From positions 12,710-76,709 of the forward strand of contig VSDK01027717.1 of assembly GCA_009767595.1 (NCBI GenBank): a stretch of DNA of 64,000 nt, in the 5' to 3' direction. A program made the translations under genes and the position numbers. The DNA comes from Symbiodinium kawagutii. Taxonomy: Eukaryota; Sar; Dinophyceae; Suessiales; Symbiodiniaceae. A model generated the notes under the pieces. It ran no database searches. It saw only the letters and a list, made by a program, of their open reading frames with translations, and was not told the DNA's origin. The first letter of the stretch is position 1. Each line of letters begins with the position of its first letter. Positions 10,883 to 21,671 of the stretch are shown here, piece by piece.

Positions 10883-11755
10883 TATATATGCAGGTGTTAA
10901 GCACGAGTGGGCTTAATGACCTGTAGAAGTCGCTACTCAGATTTGGTCATGAGTGTAAACGGCATCGAAACCACAGGTCGCTTGAGCACTGTGCCATCTG
11001 TTCAGTATCTCTGCTGTAACATGCCGTTTCACAGCAAAGCGCTCATGTTTGGAAGAGAATCAAGGTATGGGATGAAGAAACCAATGCGTGAAAGAATATT
11101 CTCAAACATGAATACATAGTTCACAACATGTTGTGAAAACTATGGGATGATCTGGTGACTATGAAACTTCTGTTTCAAAAAGTAAGTACAGTCTGTACTT
11201 TAATCCACACACTCAGATGAACTGGGATGAAGCAAAACTGGTCAGTGGAGGACTAAGAGGGACCGTTGTTCATAAGACTTATTAAATGTCGTAGGCAGGA
11301 GGGCAGGAGGGCCGGCGGGACACACCCAAAACAAGAAGCCCACGATTCAATCTGGGAAAAAACATGTTTCGAACTATCAACTAAAATCAATTTATGCAAA
11401 ATCAATGACTTGATCAAGAACTCAGGTACTTGTAGCTACCAGCTCCGGTAGCACTGGCAGCAGCAAATTGCCCTGGCACGCAGCCCCTCAACCACTGCTG
11501 GCCGGTGGCATTCCAGCAGCGGCGGGGGCCGCTCCTGGCCTCCCCCTTGCCATAGGGATAGCTCTGGAAGCCCATCGTTCACTCCCAACCAGCCAGGAAC
11601 CAGGGGAAATTATCCTTTTGAATTTTCTGGATGGTGAGTTTGGGTACACCCATGGCAACAGATATGCCCGCAAGCTTGTTAAAGACATTGGCTGAACGGA
11701 TCCGTCTCCTACAGCCTACAACTACCAAACCATGTTAAACAAAAAGCAAACATTT
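10883..11755. other. Spacer between RCC1 copies 2 and 3
   Basis: Carries the duplicated flank block near 10970 and the 3' block near 11704-11760 shared with the other copies. A short GC-rich patch at 11465-11610 has open frames on both strands but no recognised motif. Confidence 0.4.
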
Positions 11756-12964
11756 TCATGTTCCTCCCGGCTTGTCGTGCTCCATACGCAGGGTCGCAAG
11801 TGTGACCGATGGATCTGCAGAGCAAACTGTGTCTAAAAGCTGCCCATCAGGCAAGACCACACGATGCTGTTCTGAACAAGCCTTCAACTCGCATGTGAGT
11901 TGCCTGAGAGCATCCACTGCAAGGTCAGATGCCCTAGCCCTCAAGCACGCCACATCCTCTCCATCCATACCAACGCACCTCAGTATCATTGCCTCTCCTT
12001 GGTGCAAAAAAACAAGTTGCAAGATGCGCTCTGGCCCTTTTGCGATTACTTTGAAATCACCAATGTATCGAAGTGTGGGGGACCGACGACCTAACCACTC
12101 GATCCAGGATAACAACGATGGAATTGTACTTTGTCCACAATTGTTGCGTCCGCAAGCAGCAGCAAAGCCATCACTTCGGAGAAGCACAGTATGAAAGCCA
12201 CCTGCAGAAACCTGGGTGTATCTCACACCCTCTTCCAAAGGTGGAATGTCACATTGTCCATCATCGTTGCGTCCGCAAGCAATAGCAAAGCCACTGCTTT
12301 GGAGAAGAACGGTATGATCACAGCCAGCAGAAACCTGGGTGTATGTCGCCCCGTTCTCTAGCGGTGGAATGTCACATTGTCCATCATCGTTGTATCCGCA
12401 AGCAACGGCAAAACCATCACTCCGGAGAAGCACAGTATGACGAAAACCTGCAGCAACCTGGGTGTATGTCACACCATTGTCTAGAGGTGGAATTTGACAT
12501 TGTCCATCATCATCGTTTCCGCAGGCAACAGCACAGCCATCACTTCGAAGAAGCACGGTATGACTGCAAAAACCACCGCCTGCAGAAACCTGGGTGTAGG
12601 TGACACCGTCATCTAAAGGTGGAATGTCACATTGTCCACTCATGTTGCATCCACAGGCAATAGCAAAGCCATGATTTCGAAGCAGCACGGTGTGAAAGCA
12701 ACCTGCAGCGACCTGGGTGTACGTCACCCCATCATCTAAAGGTGGAATGTCACATTGCCCATCATTGTTGTATCCGCAAGCAATCACAAAGCCGTCACTT
12801 CGGAGAAGTACAGAATGAGAGATACTACCTGCCGAAACCTGTGTGTATCTCACACTGCTGTGTAGGGGTGGAATGTCACATTGTCCAAAACCGTTGTTTC
12901 CGCAAGCCACCGCAAAGCCATCACTTCGGAGAAGCACGGTATGATTCAAACCTGCAGAAACCAT
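11756..12964 (-). CDS. RCC1/HERC-type repeat protein, copy 3
   Basis: A 402-residue intact frame with seven RCC1 repeats (residues 1-290). Repeats 2 and 4 carry small insertions (SISHSV and GGGFCSHTV). A C-terminal region follows with DFKVIAKGPERILQLVF, MDGEDVACLRARASDL and VVLPDGQLLDTVCSADPS. Relative to copy 1 it keeps a segment (WLxRRSPTLRY, DFKVIAKGPERI) that copy 1 has partly lost, so copies 2 and 3 probably show the ancestral length. It is the first gene of the three in transcription order. The ATG (12962-12964) sits in the same context as in the other copies, which is the reason for choosing it, with the same caveat that an upstream exon may exist. Confidence 0.75.
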   Translation of the reverse strand: MVSAGLNHTVLLRSDGFAVACGNNGFGQCDIPPLHSSVRYTQVSAGSISHSVLLRSDGFVIACGYNNDGQCDIPPLDDGVTYTQVAAGCFHTVLLRNHGFAIACGCNMSGQCDIPPLDDGVTYTQVSAGGGFCSHTVLLRSDGCAVACGNDDDGQCQIPPLDNGVTYTQVAAGFRHTVLLRSDGFAVACGYNDDGQCDIPPLENGATYTQVSAGCDHTVLLQSSGFAIACGRNDDGQCDIPPLEEGVRYTQVSAGGFHTVLLRSDGFAAACGRNNCGQSTIPSLLSWIEWLGRRSPTLRYIGDFKVIAKGPERILQLVFLHQGEAMILRCVGMDGEDVACLRARASDLAVDALRQLTCELKACSEQHRVVLPDGQLLDTVCSADPSVTLATLRMEHDKPGGT

Positions 12965-13618
12965 TGGAAAGTCTTTTCAAGGCTTTTAGCGCTATAGCAT
13001 GCTTAACGGTACCATGTAGCTTGAAACCGCAGCGAAACCACAGGTCGATTGAGCCCCAGCTTTGCGTTCACGATCCCTGTTGTTGCAGAATGCCGTTTCA
13101 GGGTACAATGTTCGTGTTTGTCAACAAAAGGAAGAATGGAATGAAGAAACCAGCAGGTGCAAAGCGAAACCTCAAAAATGGTTCACACAATGAAGTTCAA
13201 CTTTGAAACTTTTGGGATGAACTAGTACCTACTAGTAACTATGAAATGAATTGAAATGATGGATTAAAACTATACAACAATATATATAAGTTAGTATATG
13301 AAATTCTGGCTGCAAACAGAGCCTACTATCCAACACCGAGCCCCTACTTTGGCCCACAGGTTCGCATCAACCCTCCGGCCCGGCATTGCGCGACCCAGGC
13401 AGGGTTACCTCTGGGCAAATTGGAGCAAGACTCGCCATCAAACAGTACCATGTCAGGGGGGTTCTATGGGTTTCTGAGAATTAGAACTTAAAATGATTAG
13501 GTGGGGTTGAGAATCTATGGGTTTCCAGCAAGTTCGGTGATTCATTGCTAAACTTGATGGAACCCATGGATGATTGGGTGGGGTTGAGAATCAACCATTT
13601 GGGGTTTTCTTAAAGCTT
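12965..13618. other. 5' flank of the RCC1 cluster
   Basis: Contains the conserved 'gaaaccacaggtcg-ttgagcc' block near 13030. The rest is AT-rich, without recognised coding content. Confidence 0.4.
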
Positions 13619-13719
13619 CTTGGATGTGCAGCTGGGGCTAGTTCACCATAGTTAGTTACGCCCTATCCTCTTAAAACCATGCATAGGGACCACTTACAAG
13701 CGGGGGGTGCACATCCAAG
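13619..13719. mobile_element. MITE-like element, family D
   Basis: A 101-bp segment bounded by perfect 12-bp terminal inverted repeats, CTTGGATGTGCA and TGCACATCCAAG. Related copies lie at 17980-18110 and 21312-21425, sharing the CAGCTGGGG and AGGGACCAC internal words. There is no coding capacity. It would be a non-autonomous element. Confidence 0.65.
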
Positions 13720-13720
13720 T

Positions 13721-13810
13721 AGGAACCCCCAAAGTTATTCTGGATGATTCATTACCAACCCGGTTAATAGTGGATGATTTGGGGGGTCCCCTATTTTGAG
13801 AAACACCCAT
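13721..13810. mobile_element. MITE-like element, family A (partial)
   Basis: Shares GGAACCCCCAAA, GGATGATTTGGGG and CCTATTTTGAGAAACACCCA with eight other copies in the window. The left terminus is truncated and abuts the family D element. Confidence 0.65.
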
Positions 13811-14103
13811 TTGTTGATTGGACTTACGCTGTAGCAAACTAGTTCGCAATGGAAAGTCCACCAACTACTGATAATTTCCAGTCGCAGGTTTCTCTCAATC
13901 CATTTCTGCAAGTGATTTTCCAGCGAAAAATCTGAGTCCGTTCGAACAATCATCCCAAAAGCATGGTTGAAAACAATCAAAAAACCATCTTAACCACCAT
14001 TAACCACCATTAACCATCTTAACCATCGTGGCAACCCGAGAGCATCAACGGGGCGATTTTGGGAGGTCCCGGCAGGTCCCAACCGCGCCCCCCGGCGGTG
14101 CCA

Positions 14104-14194
14104 CTGCGGGGCTTTCCGAAGGTCAAGATCTCCAGCTCTGGTGGCCACTTGACCGACTCCAGGGGCTGGTTGAAATGGTAGTCCAACTTCAAAC
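14104..14194 (-). CDS. LRR exon
   Basis: Acceptor CGGAG|GTTTGA opens LKLDYHFNQPLESVKWPPELEILTFG (read in two blocks: FNQPLESV and WPPELEILTFG). A possible donor is CCGCA|GTGGC. The frame and the FNQPL core are well preserved. Confidence 0.65.
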
Positions 14195-16005
14195 CTCCGC
14201 CGGGTTCCGGTGCTTCGGAACGGCGGTGTGGCTTACAACGATGGGGTGCTACTACTGTTGTGGCTTAGGGTAGGTTAGCCAGCTGTAGAGTTGACTTGGG
14301 TTGTCTGTAGTTGCCTTAGCTGCAAGTCCTGGCAGAGCTAGGGTCAATGGGCTTATAAGTCAACCTAGGGCTGGGGGGCATCGTGGCATCACTGCATTTC
14401 ATAACTGAAGATCAGCATGAAAATGCTTGGCTACTACCAGCTTCATCCTGGTCACCTCCTTTTTCGATGCTTCCATTTTTGTGGTAAGATGTGGTGATAA
14501 TTCTTGGTTGCTACCATGTCAAAGCTTGAGCATTATGAACCTGGTAGATGACTTACGTAGTTCATGTTGAGTAGATTTCACATCAGGTCTATCAACCATG
14601 ATCACTGATACAGCCCCAAGATTGTTGTCCATCCACCGTCGCAATTGGCGATTGTTGGTGCCCAGGCCATTATTGTTTGCTTGTATCACCCTTGTTTGCT
14701 TGTTTCAACCCTAACCATCAAAAACCATCGTTCAGCATTATTGTCACTGATATGAGTTGGTCATTCCCCATGTTTAAGCAGGATTGGCCATCACTGAACA
14801 TTCTGATTGAGCATACAAAGGACAAGTAATCAACCATGTTACTATGTTTTCATGGATCGTTTTTGATCAGCAAATGCGGCACTATGATTGTGGACATATG
14901 AGCCACTATACGATTATGCACCATCATCATTTATCACTAGCATTACTAATCAGTCTCATGGTTTTTGGTGGTTGGCGCCTCTTCTGATAGAGCCTGCAGG
15001 GCTGGTTTCAACTCATCAACCAGATTGGATTCCAACATGTTTCCTCATGAAACAAAGTCCTCATTCACTGGATGATTGAGGGTGAAAAGTTCATAATTAT
15101 GGTTAATGATGGTCGGTTATGGTTGTGGTGAATAAATAATCAACAAGCTAGTGCTAAACATCTGTTGCGGTTGTAGCAATGTGTGATTTATCGATCAGTC
15201 TATCATTTGTTTCTGACTCGGTTTTGTGCACCAAACAGCAAGAGTCAGTGGGCCCGCAACCATGTGAATCATGATCAATCATATCTACCCAAGCTGAAAT
15301 TGCCCTGGTGATCAGCAATTCATTCACTCTGGTAAACTAACCTGGTCGCGTATGTTGCGTGGAAAATCCACCATTTAAATAAAGCGGTTTACCTGCTAAG
15401 AAAAGCTGAATCTTGATGAATCTTGCTACCCGCAAGAAATTGCGTGGACGAGTTGTAGTAGTATCTCCCATCAACAACTTCGTACACCAATGAACTCAAT
15501 CATTGACCAGCCTTGACCATCAGTGGCTGCCATTGGCCAGCCGTAACCATAAACAGCCATCATTAACCATGTCAACTTTCACCATCATTTACCATAGTTA
15601 ACCGTCAATTGAGCGTAGCCATCGCTATCCCAAGCTTTGAACATCAAATAACCATGATAAAACATCACTCAACCACCTTGGTAGCCATCACTCAAGCATC
15701 TTTAAGCCTTAGTTGAGCATCACATCACCATCATCACCATCATCACCATCATCACCAAGCATCATTAACCATCACAAATCACCAGTTGATCATCAAAAAT
15801 CATAACATTAAGCCATCATCACATGATGATCATCGTGAACCATACCAAAAAAATCCATCATCCCTAAGTCATCACCATGAAACACGACAAACAAAAATCC
15901 TTCATCCCTAAGCCATCCTAAGCCATCCTAAGCCATCATCATGCACCATGCCAACCAAAAATCCATCACCACCTCCAGCGCATCGCGCATCGCGCCACCA
16001 GGGTA
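14195..16005. other. Non-coding, probably one long intron
   Basis: 1.8 kb without exon signature. The stretch at 15715-15765 is an ATC/ACC trinucleotide run, and 15880-15950 repeats 'catccctaagccatcctaagcc'. The rest is ACCATC-rich. Confidence 0.35.
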
Positions 16006-16081
16006 CGTTTCAGTGGCCTCGGCAGCTCTACCAGCTCCAGGGACTGGTTGAAGAAGAAACCGCAACTCAGTTGCTCTAAGC
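16006..16081 (-). CDS. LRR exon
   Basis: Acceptor CACCGAG|GCTTAG opens LEQLSCGFFFNQSLELVELP. A candidate donor is GAAAC|GTACCC at 16005. One full repeat unit is present. Confidence 0.6.
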
Positions 16082-16624
16082 CTCGGTGGCGGTGGATGCG
16101 AGGACAGCCCCCGGGGGCGGAATCGACACGGTGGTGCGACCCCCACAAGGTATGTATCCCGGTGGGCAGCCGTTGTGCCATGGATGGGATTGAAGAAAAA
16201 ACATAGTGTCTATAGTATAGGCACAGTATCCATATATATGGATGAATCTAGGTGGTGAATGATGATAATACGCAAGTAGTGATTCTCTGTGATGGTTAAA
16301 TGGGATGGGGAAGCATCAAATAAAATGATGATTGAAGGTGGTGAACTGATGGTTACATGATTGGCCGATGATTGATTAATGATAATAGTGATAATAAATT
16401 AAAATCAATGATGATTAAGATTCTTAATAAAAAGCATAGCATCCATAGCATCCATAGTGCACATGAGCAACCATATGACTCCTTCCAAAAGTGTATCCCA
16501 AGTAATGTTTGAATGGTTGAACTGATGGTAAATGGTGATTCTTATATGGTTAGATGCCAATGGCAGGAGAGCCACGAACAAGTCCAAGTCATTACAAAGC
16601 GCTTTTCTGAAAGGCACCACAGCT

Positions 16625-17706
16625 TTAGATCATCCCATGCGGATGCCGTGTCCAAACGTTGTAAATCTTACTAGCACAGCCAGAGTGCCGTTGGTGAAAG
16701 TTGGCAACCAGGACACAAAAATCAACCGAATCAATCCAAAGCTCACCCAGGCTGATGGTCACTTCCTCATGGGCGTTCAGCTGTTGCCGTTGGGATTCTC
16801 CAAGTCGCTCACCAAGAATGGCGTTACGGCGTTCACGGCGACCCATCAAGTCGTTGCAAGTGCAACTACGCAGCGGGCAAAAGAAATCTTCAATCAAAAC
16901 ACCGAACTTCATCGAACAAAAAAGGACCGATTGAGCTTAGAATCACCATCTCTATCAAACAACTGCTGCATGGTGATTTTATTATGCCTCACGAGCCAAT
17001 GATATTCTGGGCTGATTGCGACCGCCAAAGGGTCATTTACATATTGGGTAAATTGTTAGATAGCAGCAATGTGCTGCAATTGTAAAATAGGGAAATCTTT
17101 GGAAATCCATCTGAACCTCAAAGAACCAGCCAGATCCAGCCAGTAAAATTAAGCACAGGTAGACTGCTCGATGTCGCCAAGAAACTCTTTGGCAAATTGA
17201 CCTGGGCAATGTCTGGGACCCCGTTTCTTTCTGGCTAGATGAAACAATGTGTCATGTTGGACCCAAAGTAAGGCATCTGCTGCATCACTGAGGGCTTGGT
17301 TGGGGGTTGAACCAGCCCTGTGTCATGAAAAATTGGTGAGACCAAACTTCTATTTTTGCTCCCGGCTAGAACAGGTTCTTCGTCTGCATCGTCTGTGCTA
17401 ATTAATTTGATGGGACATGATGGGACCAAACTTCTATGAAGAAAGTTAGTAAAACTGGCTTGGAAGCACCACCCAAAGAACAAGTCGCAGAGCGTACAGA
17501 ATGTCTCCACATCCAAATGGCATAAACGATAGAGTAAATGGACCGCAAATTCCTGTCATGGGGTTGTAAACAATGAGTGCGTCCCTCCGTGTGTGAATGA
17601 TGATACCTCGCAAGCACACATCAAGCATCGGTGACCGTGTCCCCAACTGAGTTGAGTTTTGATTGGACAGCAAAAATCTAAGCTGGAGCTGGCTGCAGTC
17701 TATCAT
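16625..17706 (-). other. Unrecognised coding-like region, broken frames
   Basis: Minus-strand frames here have protein-like composition but switch register. From high to low coordinates: 17446-17706 has LRGIIIHTRRDALIVYNPMTG, where the VYNPMTG word recalls kelch or F-box-associated blades; 17235-17516 and 16625-16912 (with MGRRERRNAILGERLGESQR) follow. A near-repeat of 'gaccaaacttctat' occurs at 17343 and 17424. I do not recognise a family. It may be a multi-exon gene, a decayed gene, or chance. Confidence 0.25.
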
Positions 17707-17979
17707 ATATGATTTTAGATCTCGATTGTTTCCGATGCTATGTCGTCACAAGCCTCCTCCTAGCTCCAAATCGCTCAGATTCGACCCACATGGCACCATA
17801 GCTGGTTCGCAACCATGTCCTGTCTTGGTTTCCCATTCCCCTGAGACATCCACAAACCTTGCCAGTTTCGTCACCAGTGATTAAAACTTGTTGGCCAAAG
17901 ATTTGGATGTGGGCCAATAACCTCTACCCCTGACTGTTCACAACCCACAAGTGACCAGTAACTGCTGTGATGTGAGCTA

Positions 17980-18110
17980 CTTGGATGTGCACTCCTTCTT
18001 AGTATGTGGTCCCTAACCTTCCCTAACCATGGTTTTTAGGGGTTATAGGCTACATTATATCTAGGTCTTATAACATCTTATAACCATGGTTATAACCCCA
18101 GCTGCACATG
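17980..18110. mobile_element. MITE-like element, family D
   Basis: Starts ACTTGGATGTGCAC and ends CCCCAGCTGCACATG, in inverse orientation to the copy at 13619. It contains the shared GGTCCCTAACC and AACCATGGTT words. Confidence 0.55.
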
Positions 18111-18127
18111 CCCCTTGTTGGAATGAC

Positions 18128-18246
18128 CCTGCTGGCCGTTCCGACTGCCATTCCGGACGTTCTCCAGGGGCTGGTTGAACAACCAGCTGAAGTGCAGCTG
18201 CTTCAGCGTGTCCGGCAACGTCACGCCCGCCAGAGGCTGATTAAAC
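18128..18246 (-). CDS. LRR exon with two units
   Basis: Acceptor TGCCCAG|GTTTAA opens FNQPLAGVTLPDTLKQLHF then SWLFNQPLENV. The exon starts inside the FNQPL core, so the preceding exon must supply the LxxLxFG part. This is a useful phase check for the series. Confidence 0.65.
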
Positions 18247-18479
18247 CTGGGCAGGTGACAGCAGGTGGTCCATGCTACGGCTGGATGTGGGGGCTTTCAC
18301 GGCGAGCCGGTCAGTGGTTCCCATGGTTTCGTAACGGGGTTCAGCTACCGGCTACAGGGCGTAACCATGGTGAACTGATCCTGGTCGCTGCACATCCAGC
18401 ACCACCTGAAACCCATGGAGATCATGGAGTCGACGCCACCCACAGTGACCGGTAACCCCTCTCCAGGGCCCAGGTGGAC

Positions 18480-18571
18480 TGAGGCGCTGCTCCCCGAAGT
18501 TCAACACTTCCAGCGGCGGCCACACCACGTCTGTCAGGGGCCGATTGAAGCTCCGACCCAAGGTCAACGAC
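18480..18571 (-). CDS. LRR exon
   Basis: Acceptor CTCACAG|GTCGTT, then SLTLGRSFNRPLTDVVWPP and LEVLNFG. A possible donor is CCTCA|GTCCA. One and a half units. Confidence 0.65.
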
Positions 18572-18907
18572 CTGTGAGCCGGGCGCGGTCCAAGGGGAAC
18601 CCGTGGTCCAACGGTGATACCGGGGGGGAGTTCAGTGGTTGAGGTTGATCGTTGCCTTTGGTTACTGGGTGTTGATCAATCTTTGAAAAAGTGGATGATT
18701 AGTGGGTTTTGAAGTTTGGTTTCATGCGAAAGGCTACTGTTGATGACAAAACATGGTAAGGGCGAAGAAGGGTTCTGATGGCGAATCGCGGCAGGTGAAT
18801 TTGGGTCAAGTCACTGGTGGATAATACGAGGCCCGTGGAGACGCAGTGTAATGGTTGGTTGTCGACAACCGAAGGGCACCAGTTGGCGTAAAACTTGTTT
18901 TTTTTAT

Positions 18908-19004
18908 ATATGGTGGTTTCTCAAAATAGGGTACCCCAAAAATGGCTATCAATGACTATAAATGGATGATTTGGGGGTACCCCTATTTTGGGAAACCACC
19001 ATAT
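18908..19004. mobile_element. MITE-like element, family A (both termini intact)
   Basis: Terminal inverted repeats begin ATATGGTGGTTTCTCAAAA and end TTTTGGGAAACCACCATAT, extending inward through GGGTACCCC. The 97-bp element has no coding capacity and is the best-preserved copy of the family in this window. Confidence 0.75.
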
Positions 19005-19489
19005 GCAACCAAAGGGCTCATGGTTGATTTCAACTGCAGAAACGCAGCTAAAAGCGGCCCATCACAAGCAGATCAAGCAGTCATGGTTGATGACAATTGA
19101 ACATTTACAAGATTTTCCATGGCTTACCTCCCCTGACCCAAAACAACATGACGACACCATCGAAACGAATAAAAATGGCGAACTGAACAGTAGGAAATGT
19201 AGGAATCAGCAGCAATCCTTGACTTAACCGTCATGAACCTCTGTCGGCAATCATTTAATCCACCATGTTAAATTAAAACTATATTCATTATATTGCATGA
19301 CCCATCATCTAGCCACCTGCTATTCGATTTAACCACCATCTGCCGGAGAAAAAGAAACTATTTAGATCCTAACCATCATCCTCACCATCATCCCAACCAT
19401 CCTCCTCACCATCCAACATCCCCACCATCCAACCATCATCCTAACCACCACCCAACCATCACCATCCAACCCATCCACCCCTGACCCAC
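19005..19489. other. Non-coding with ACCATC tract
   Basis: 19370-19480 is an almost continuous degenerate (AACCATCATCC)n tract, probably intronic to the LRR gene. Confidence 0.5.
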
Positions 19490-19617
19490 CTGAGGCTCGA
19501 CGGCAGCGCGGACCCCAGCTGTTGGTTGAAGCGATCCCCGAAGCTCAGCTCCTTCAGCTGCGGCGGCCCCGGCAGCTGCAGCGGCTGATCGAAGCCGTTG
19601 CCGAAGGTCAGGCTGAC
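19490..19617 (-). CDS. LRR exon with both splice sites readable
   Basis: Acceptor GCCAAG|GTCAGC and donor CTCAG|GTGGGT define a 128-bp exon. It encodes VSLTFGNGFDQPLQLPGPP, then LKELSFGDRFNQQLGSALP. Two repeat units with conventional boundaries make this the strongest single piece of evidence that the LRR modules are real spliced exons. Confidence 0.75.
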
Positions 19618-20098
19618 CTTGGCACGGCCCCGTGGGGGGCCCGGGGACATCCCTGGTGGAGGGTGGTGGGATGCCCTGGTGGTGGGGGGAGATTTTTGGG
19701 GTTTTGGGTGGGTTGTTGCGAGGGTTTGGTGGATCGGTGTCAGGGTTGATGTCACGGGTTTTCTGGCATGTGAATATAATCAAGAGGTTTTTTTCCTGGG
19801 CTTGTTTTTGCCTGGGTTCTTTCGCTCCCAGTGGCAATAATGATCATGCCCCATGCTCCGGAACGCTCGTCAACATCCATAGCTATACTCATATCGACAG
19901 CCACAGTAGCAACAGCAGCATCACAGCAGCAACAACTAACAACCAATCACGAAAGAAAACACAAAAAACGATACTTAAAAGACAACTGCAACAAAATCAC
20001 ATCACAACTTCACCAATCGAATCTCCATCACATCACCATCATGCCCATGCCAACCACCCAACAAGACACGTCCGCGGCCCCACCACGGCCCAAGGCAC
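19618..20098. other. Intron
   Basis: GC-rich next to the exon, then AT-rich. No separate feature seen. Confidence 0.4.
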
Positions 20099-20188
20099 TA
20101 AGCTGTTGGGCCACTGCACGGCCTCCAGCGACTGATTGGATCTCCGGCCCAACGTCAAGTGTTGAAGCGCAGGCGGCCACGCGATGCC
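20099..20188 (-). CDS. LRR exon
   Basis: Acceptor GGTCAG|GGCATC opens IAWPPALQHLTLGRRSNQSLEAV followed by WPNSL (read as WPPALQHLTLG, NQSLEAV). The donor is tentative (CTTA|GTGCC). Confidence 0.6.
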
Positions 20189-20517
20189 CTGACCCACCAG
20201 GGTTGATGGTGGTGGTTGGAGGCCAGGATTCAGGTCATGGTCAACACAAACACTTACTAATTTGTAGATGCTGTTTGATGGTTCATACATGTTAATACTT
20301 ACTGATGATCAATATTGATGGATAAATATGGTTCACATTGTTTAGACTTTGTTTAAGCCAAGAAACTGAATATGTATCAAACTAATGAAGCAAACTAATC
20401 AAGCAATCTTCCTGGTTTACTAATATCTATCAACCTGATCAATAGTTTAAGCCAAGTTTACCCGTGAGTATACTCATGTTATTGATATCTATTAACCATG
20501 CTCATGGCCAAGCACAC

Positions 20518-20649
20518 GCCCCTTGCCGGTGCCTCCAAGCATTGGTTCACCGGGTCCTCCAAGTCGTAGGACTCCTCGAAGATCAACTTCCGTAGCTTCG
20601 GCAGCTTCAAGCCGTTTAGCACCGCCTGGAGCTGAACGTAGCGCGGCAG
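20518..20649 (-). CDS. Divergent LRR exon
   Basis: Acceptor CATCAG|CTGCCG, then LKLPKLRKLIFEESYDLEDP. The LPKLRKLIF part follows the LRR consensus and the rest is divergent. The end may use a GC or GT donor near 20517. Dinoflagellate introns are known to accept non-GT donors. Confidence 0.5.
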
Positions 20650-20689
20650 CTGATGAGGTGATTCAGCCAGGCCATAGGGGATCCCCAAA

Positions 20690-20795
20690 TGGTGCTGTTC
20701 TCAAAATATGGGACCCTAAAAATGGTTGGTTTATTACTACAAATGGTTAATAATGGATGATTTGGGGGTACCCCTATTTTGAGAAACACCCAAAT
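20690..20795. mobile_element. MITE-like element, family A
   Basis: Shows TTCTCAAAATATGGGACCC at the left and GGGGTACCCCTATTTTGAGAAACACCC at the right, with the shared GGTTGGTTTATTACTACAAATGGTT interior (20 of those bases recur exactly at 23182). Confidence 0.7.
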
Positions 20796-20852
20796 CAATG
20801 GTTTTATAGGCATTAGAAGGGTGAATGGCGGATTATGACCAACAATAAGACC

Positions 20853-20992
20853 AAGATGGTGGTTTCGACCTACTAGTAGCCAATGACTGGGAACCCCCAA
20901 AGTTGTGGTTGCTTTACTATTTTACTACTATATCTACTATACGTGGTTAATAAAAATGATTTGGGTGCACCCATATTCTGAGAAACCGCACT
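20853..20992. mobile_element. MITE-like element, family A (diverged)
   Basis: Starts GATGGTGGTTTCGACC and ends CTGAGAAACCGCAC, with GGGAACCCCCAAAG and GATTTGGGTGCACCC inside. It is longer and more diverged than other copies and lies in tandem with the copy at 20690. Confidence 0.6.
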
Positions 20993-20996
20993 TGTA

Positions 20997-21077
20997 ATGA
21001 TCAACTGATGGACTGAGCTGATGTCATTATGGATTCTTTTTCCGTAATGACATCAGCTAAGTCCATCAGTTGATCAT
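20997..21077. repeat. Long near-perfect hairpin
   Basis: Arms 20997-21033 and 21041-21077 are 37 bp each with only two mismatches and a 7-base loop (TTCTTTT). The arm contains CAACTGATGGACT and GCTGATGTCATTA. The stem directly follows a family A element. As RNA it would form a strong stem-loop, possibly a small-RNA precursor or a palindromic element. Confidence 0.85.
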
Positions 21078-21164
21078 TATGGAAATCATGGGCTGATCCT
21101 TATGAAGATCTGACATTAATCTGACTTTTTTCCGCGATTTTCCGCTCAGTTCTAGGATGTAAAC

Positions 21165-21240
21165 CAGGCCTCTAAGTTGGGCTGTTTGAAATGGATGCCC
21201 AGCACCAGCGTCTGCAGGCTTTCGGGCAAATGTTGCAGCC
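21165..21240 (-). CDS. LRR exon, first visible of the series
   Basis: Acceptor GCCACAG|GGCTGC, then LQHLPESLQTLVLGIHFKQP. This is the most upstream recognisable LRR module in transcription order. Further 5' exons were not identified. Confidence 0.65.
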
Positions 21241-21311
21241 CTGTGGCGTCCTCTCCTGAGGCACGAGGCGACGGGGTGGCAGCTTGAGCTCGGCAGTGTG
21301 GCAGAAGGGCA

Positions 21312-21425
21312 GACTTGGATGCGCAGCTGGGGTTATAACCATGGTTATAAGCTCTAGAAGGAAGCTGAACTAACCCCAAAAAACTATGGCTAGGGACCAC
21401 TGACTGGGAATTGCACAGCCAGGTA
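21312..21425. mobile_element. MITE-like element, family D
   Basis: Starts ACTTGGATGCGCAGCTGGGG and ends GGAATTGCACAGCCAGG, with the AACCATGGTTATAAG and AGGGACCACT words shared with the other two copies. Confidence 0.5.
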
Positions 21426-21543
21426 TCACCCAGGATTTAGCAATGACCAACCGAACCCATGACTAGTAACAAGCTACACAGCCAAAGGCTTAAGTCAAGT
21501 GTGTGATCTTTTTTATCCATGTCATCCGTAGTCATCCATGGAT

Positions 21544-21600
21544 AGCAACAACACCAACAACGACGACAACAAGAACAACAAGAACAACGACAACAATAAG

Positions 21601-21671
<71 letters not shown>
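21544..21671. repeat. (CAA)n microsatellite
   Basis: About 128 bases of CAA/ACG trinucleotides, pure over roughly 21600-21671. It is open in several frames (poly-T, poly-C or poly-V), which are artefacts. Confidence 0.95.
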
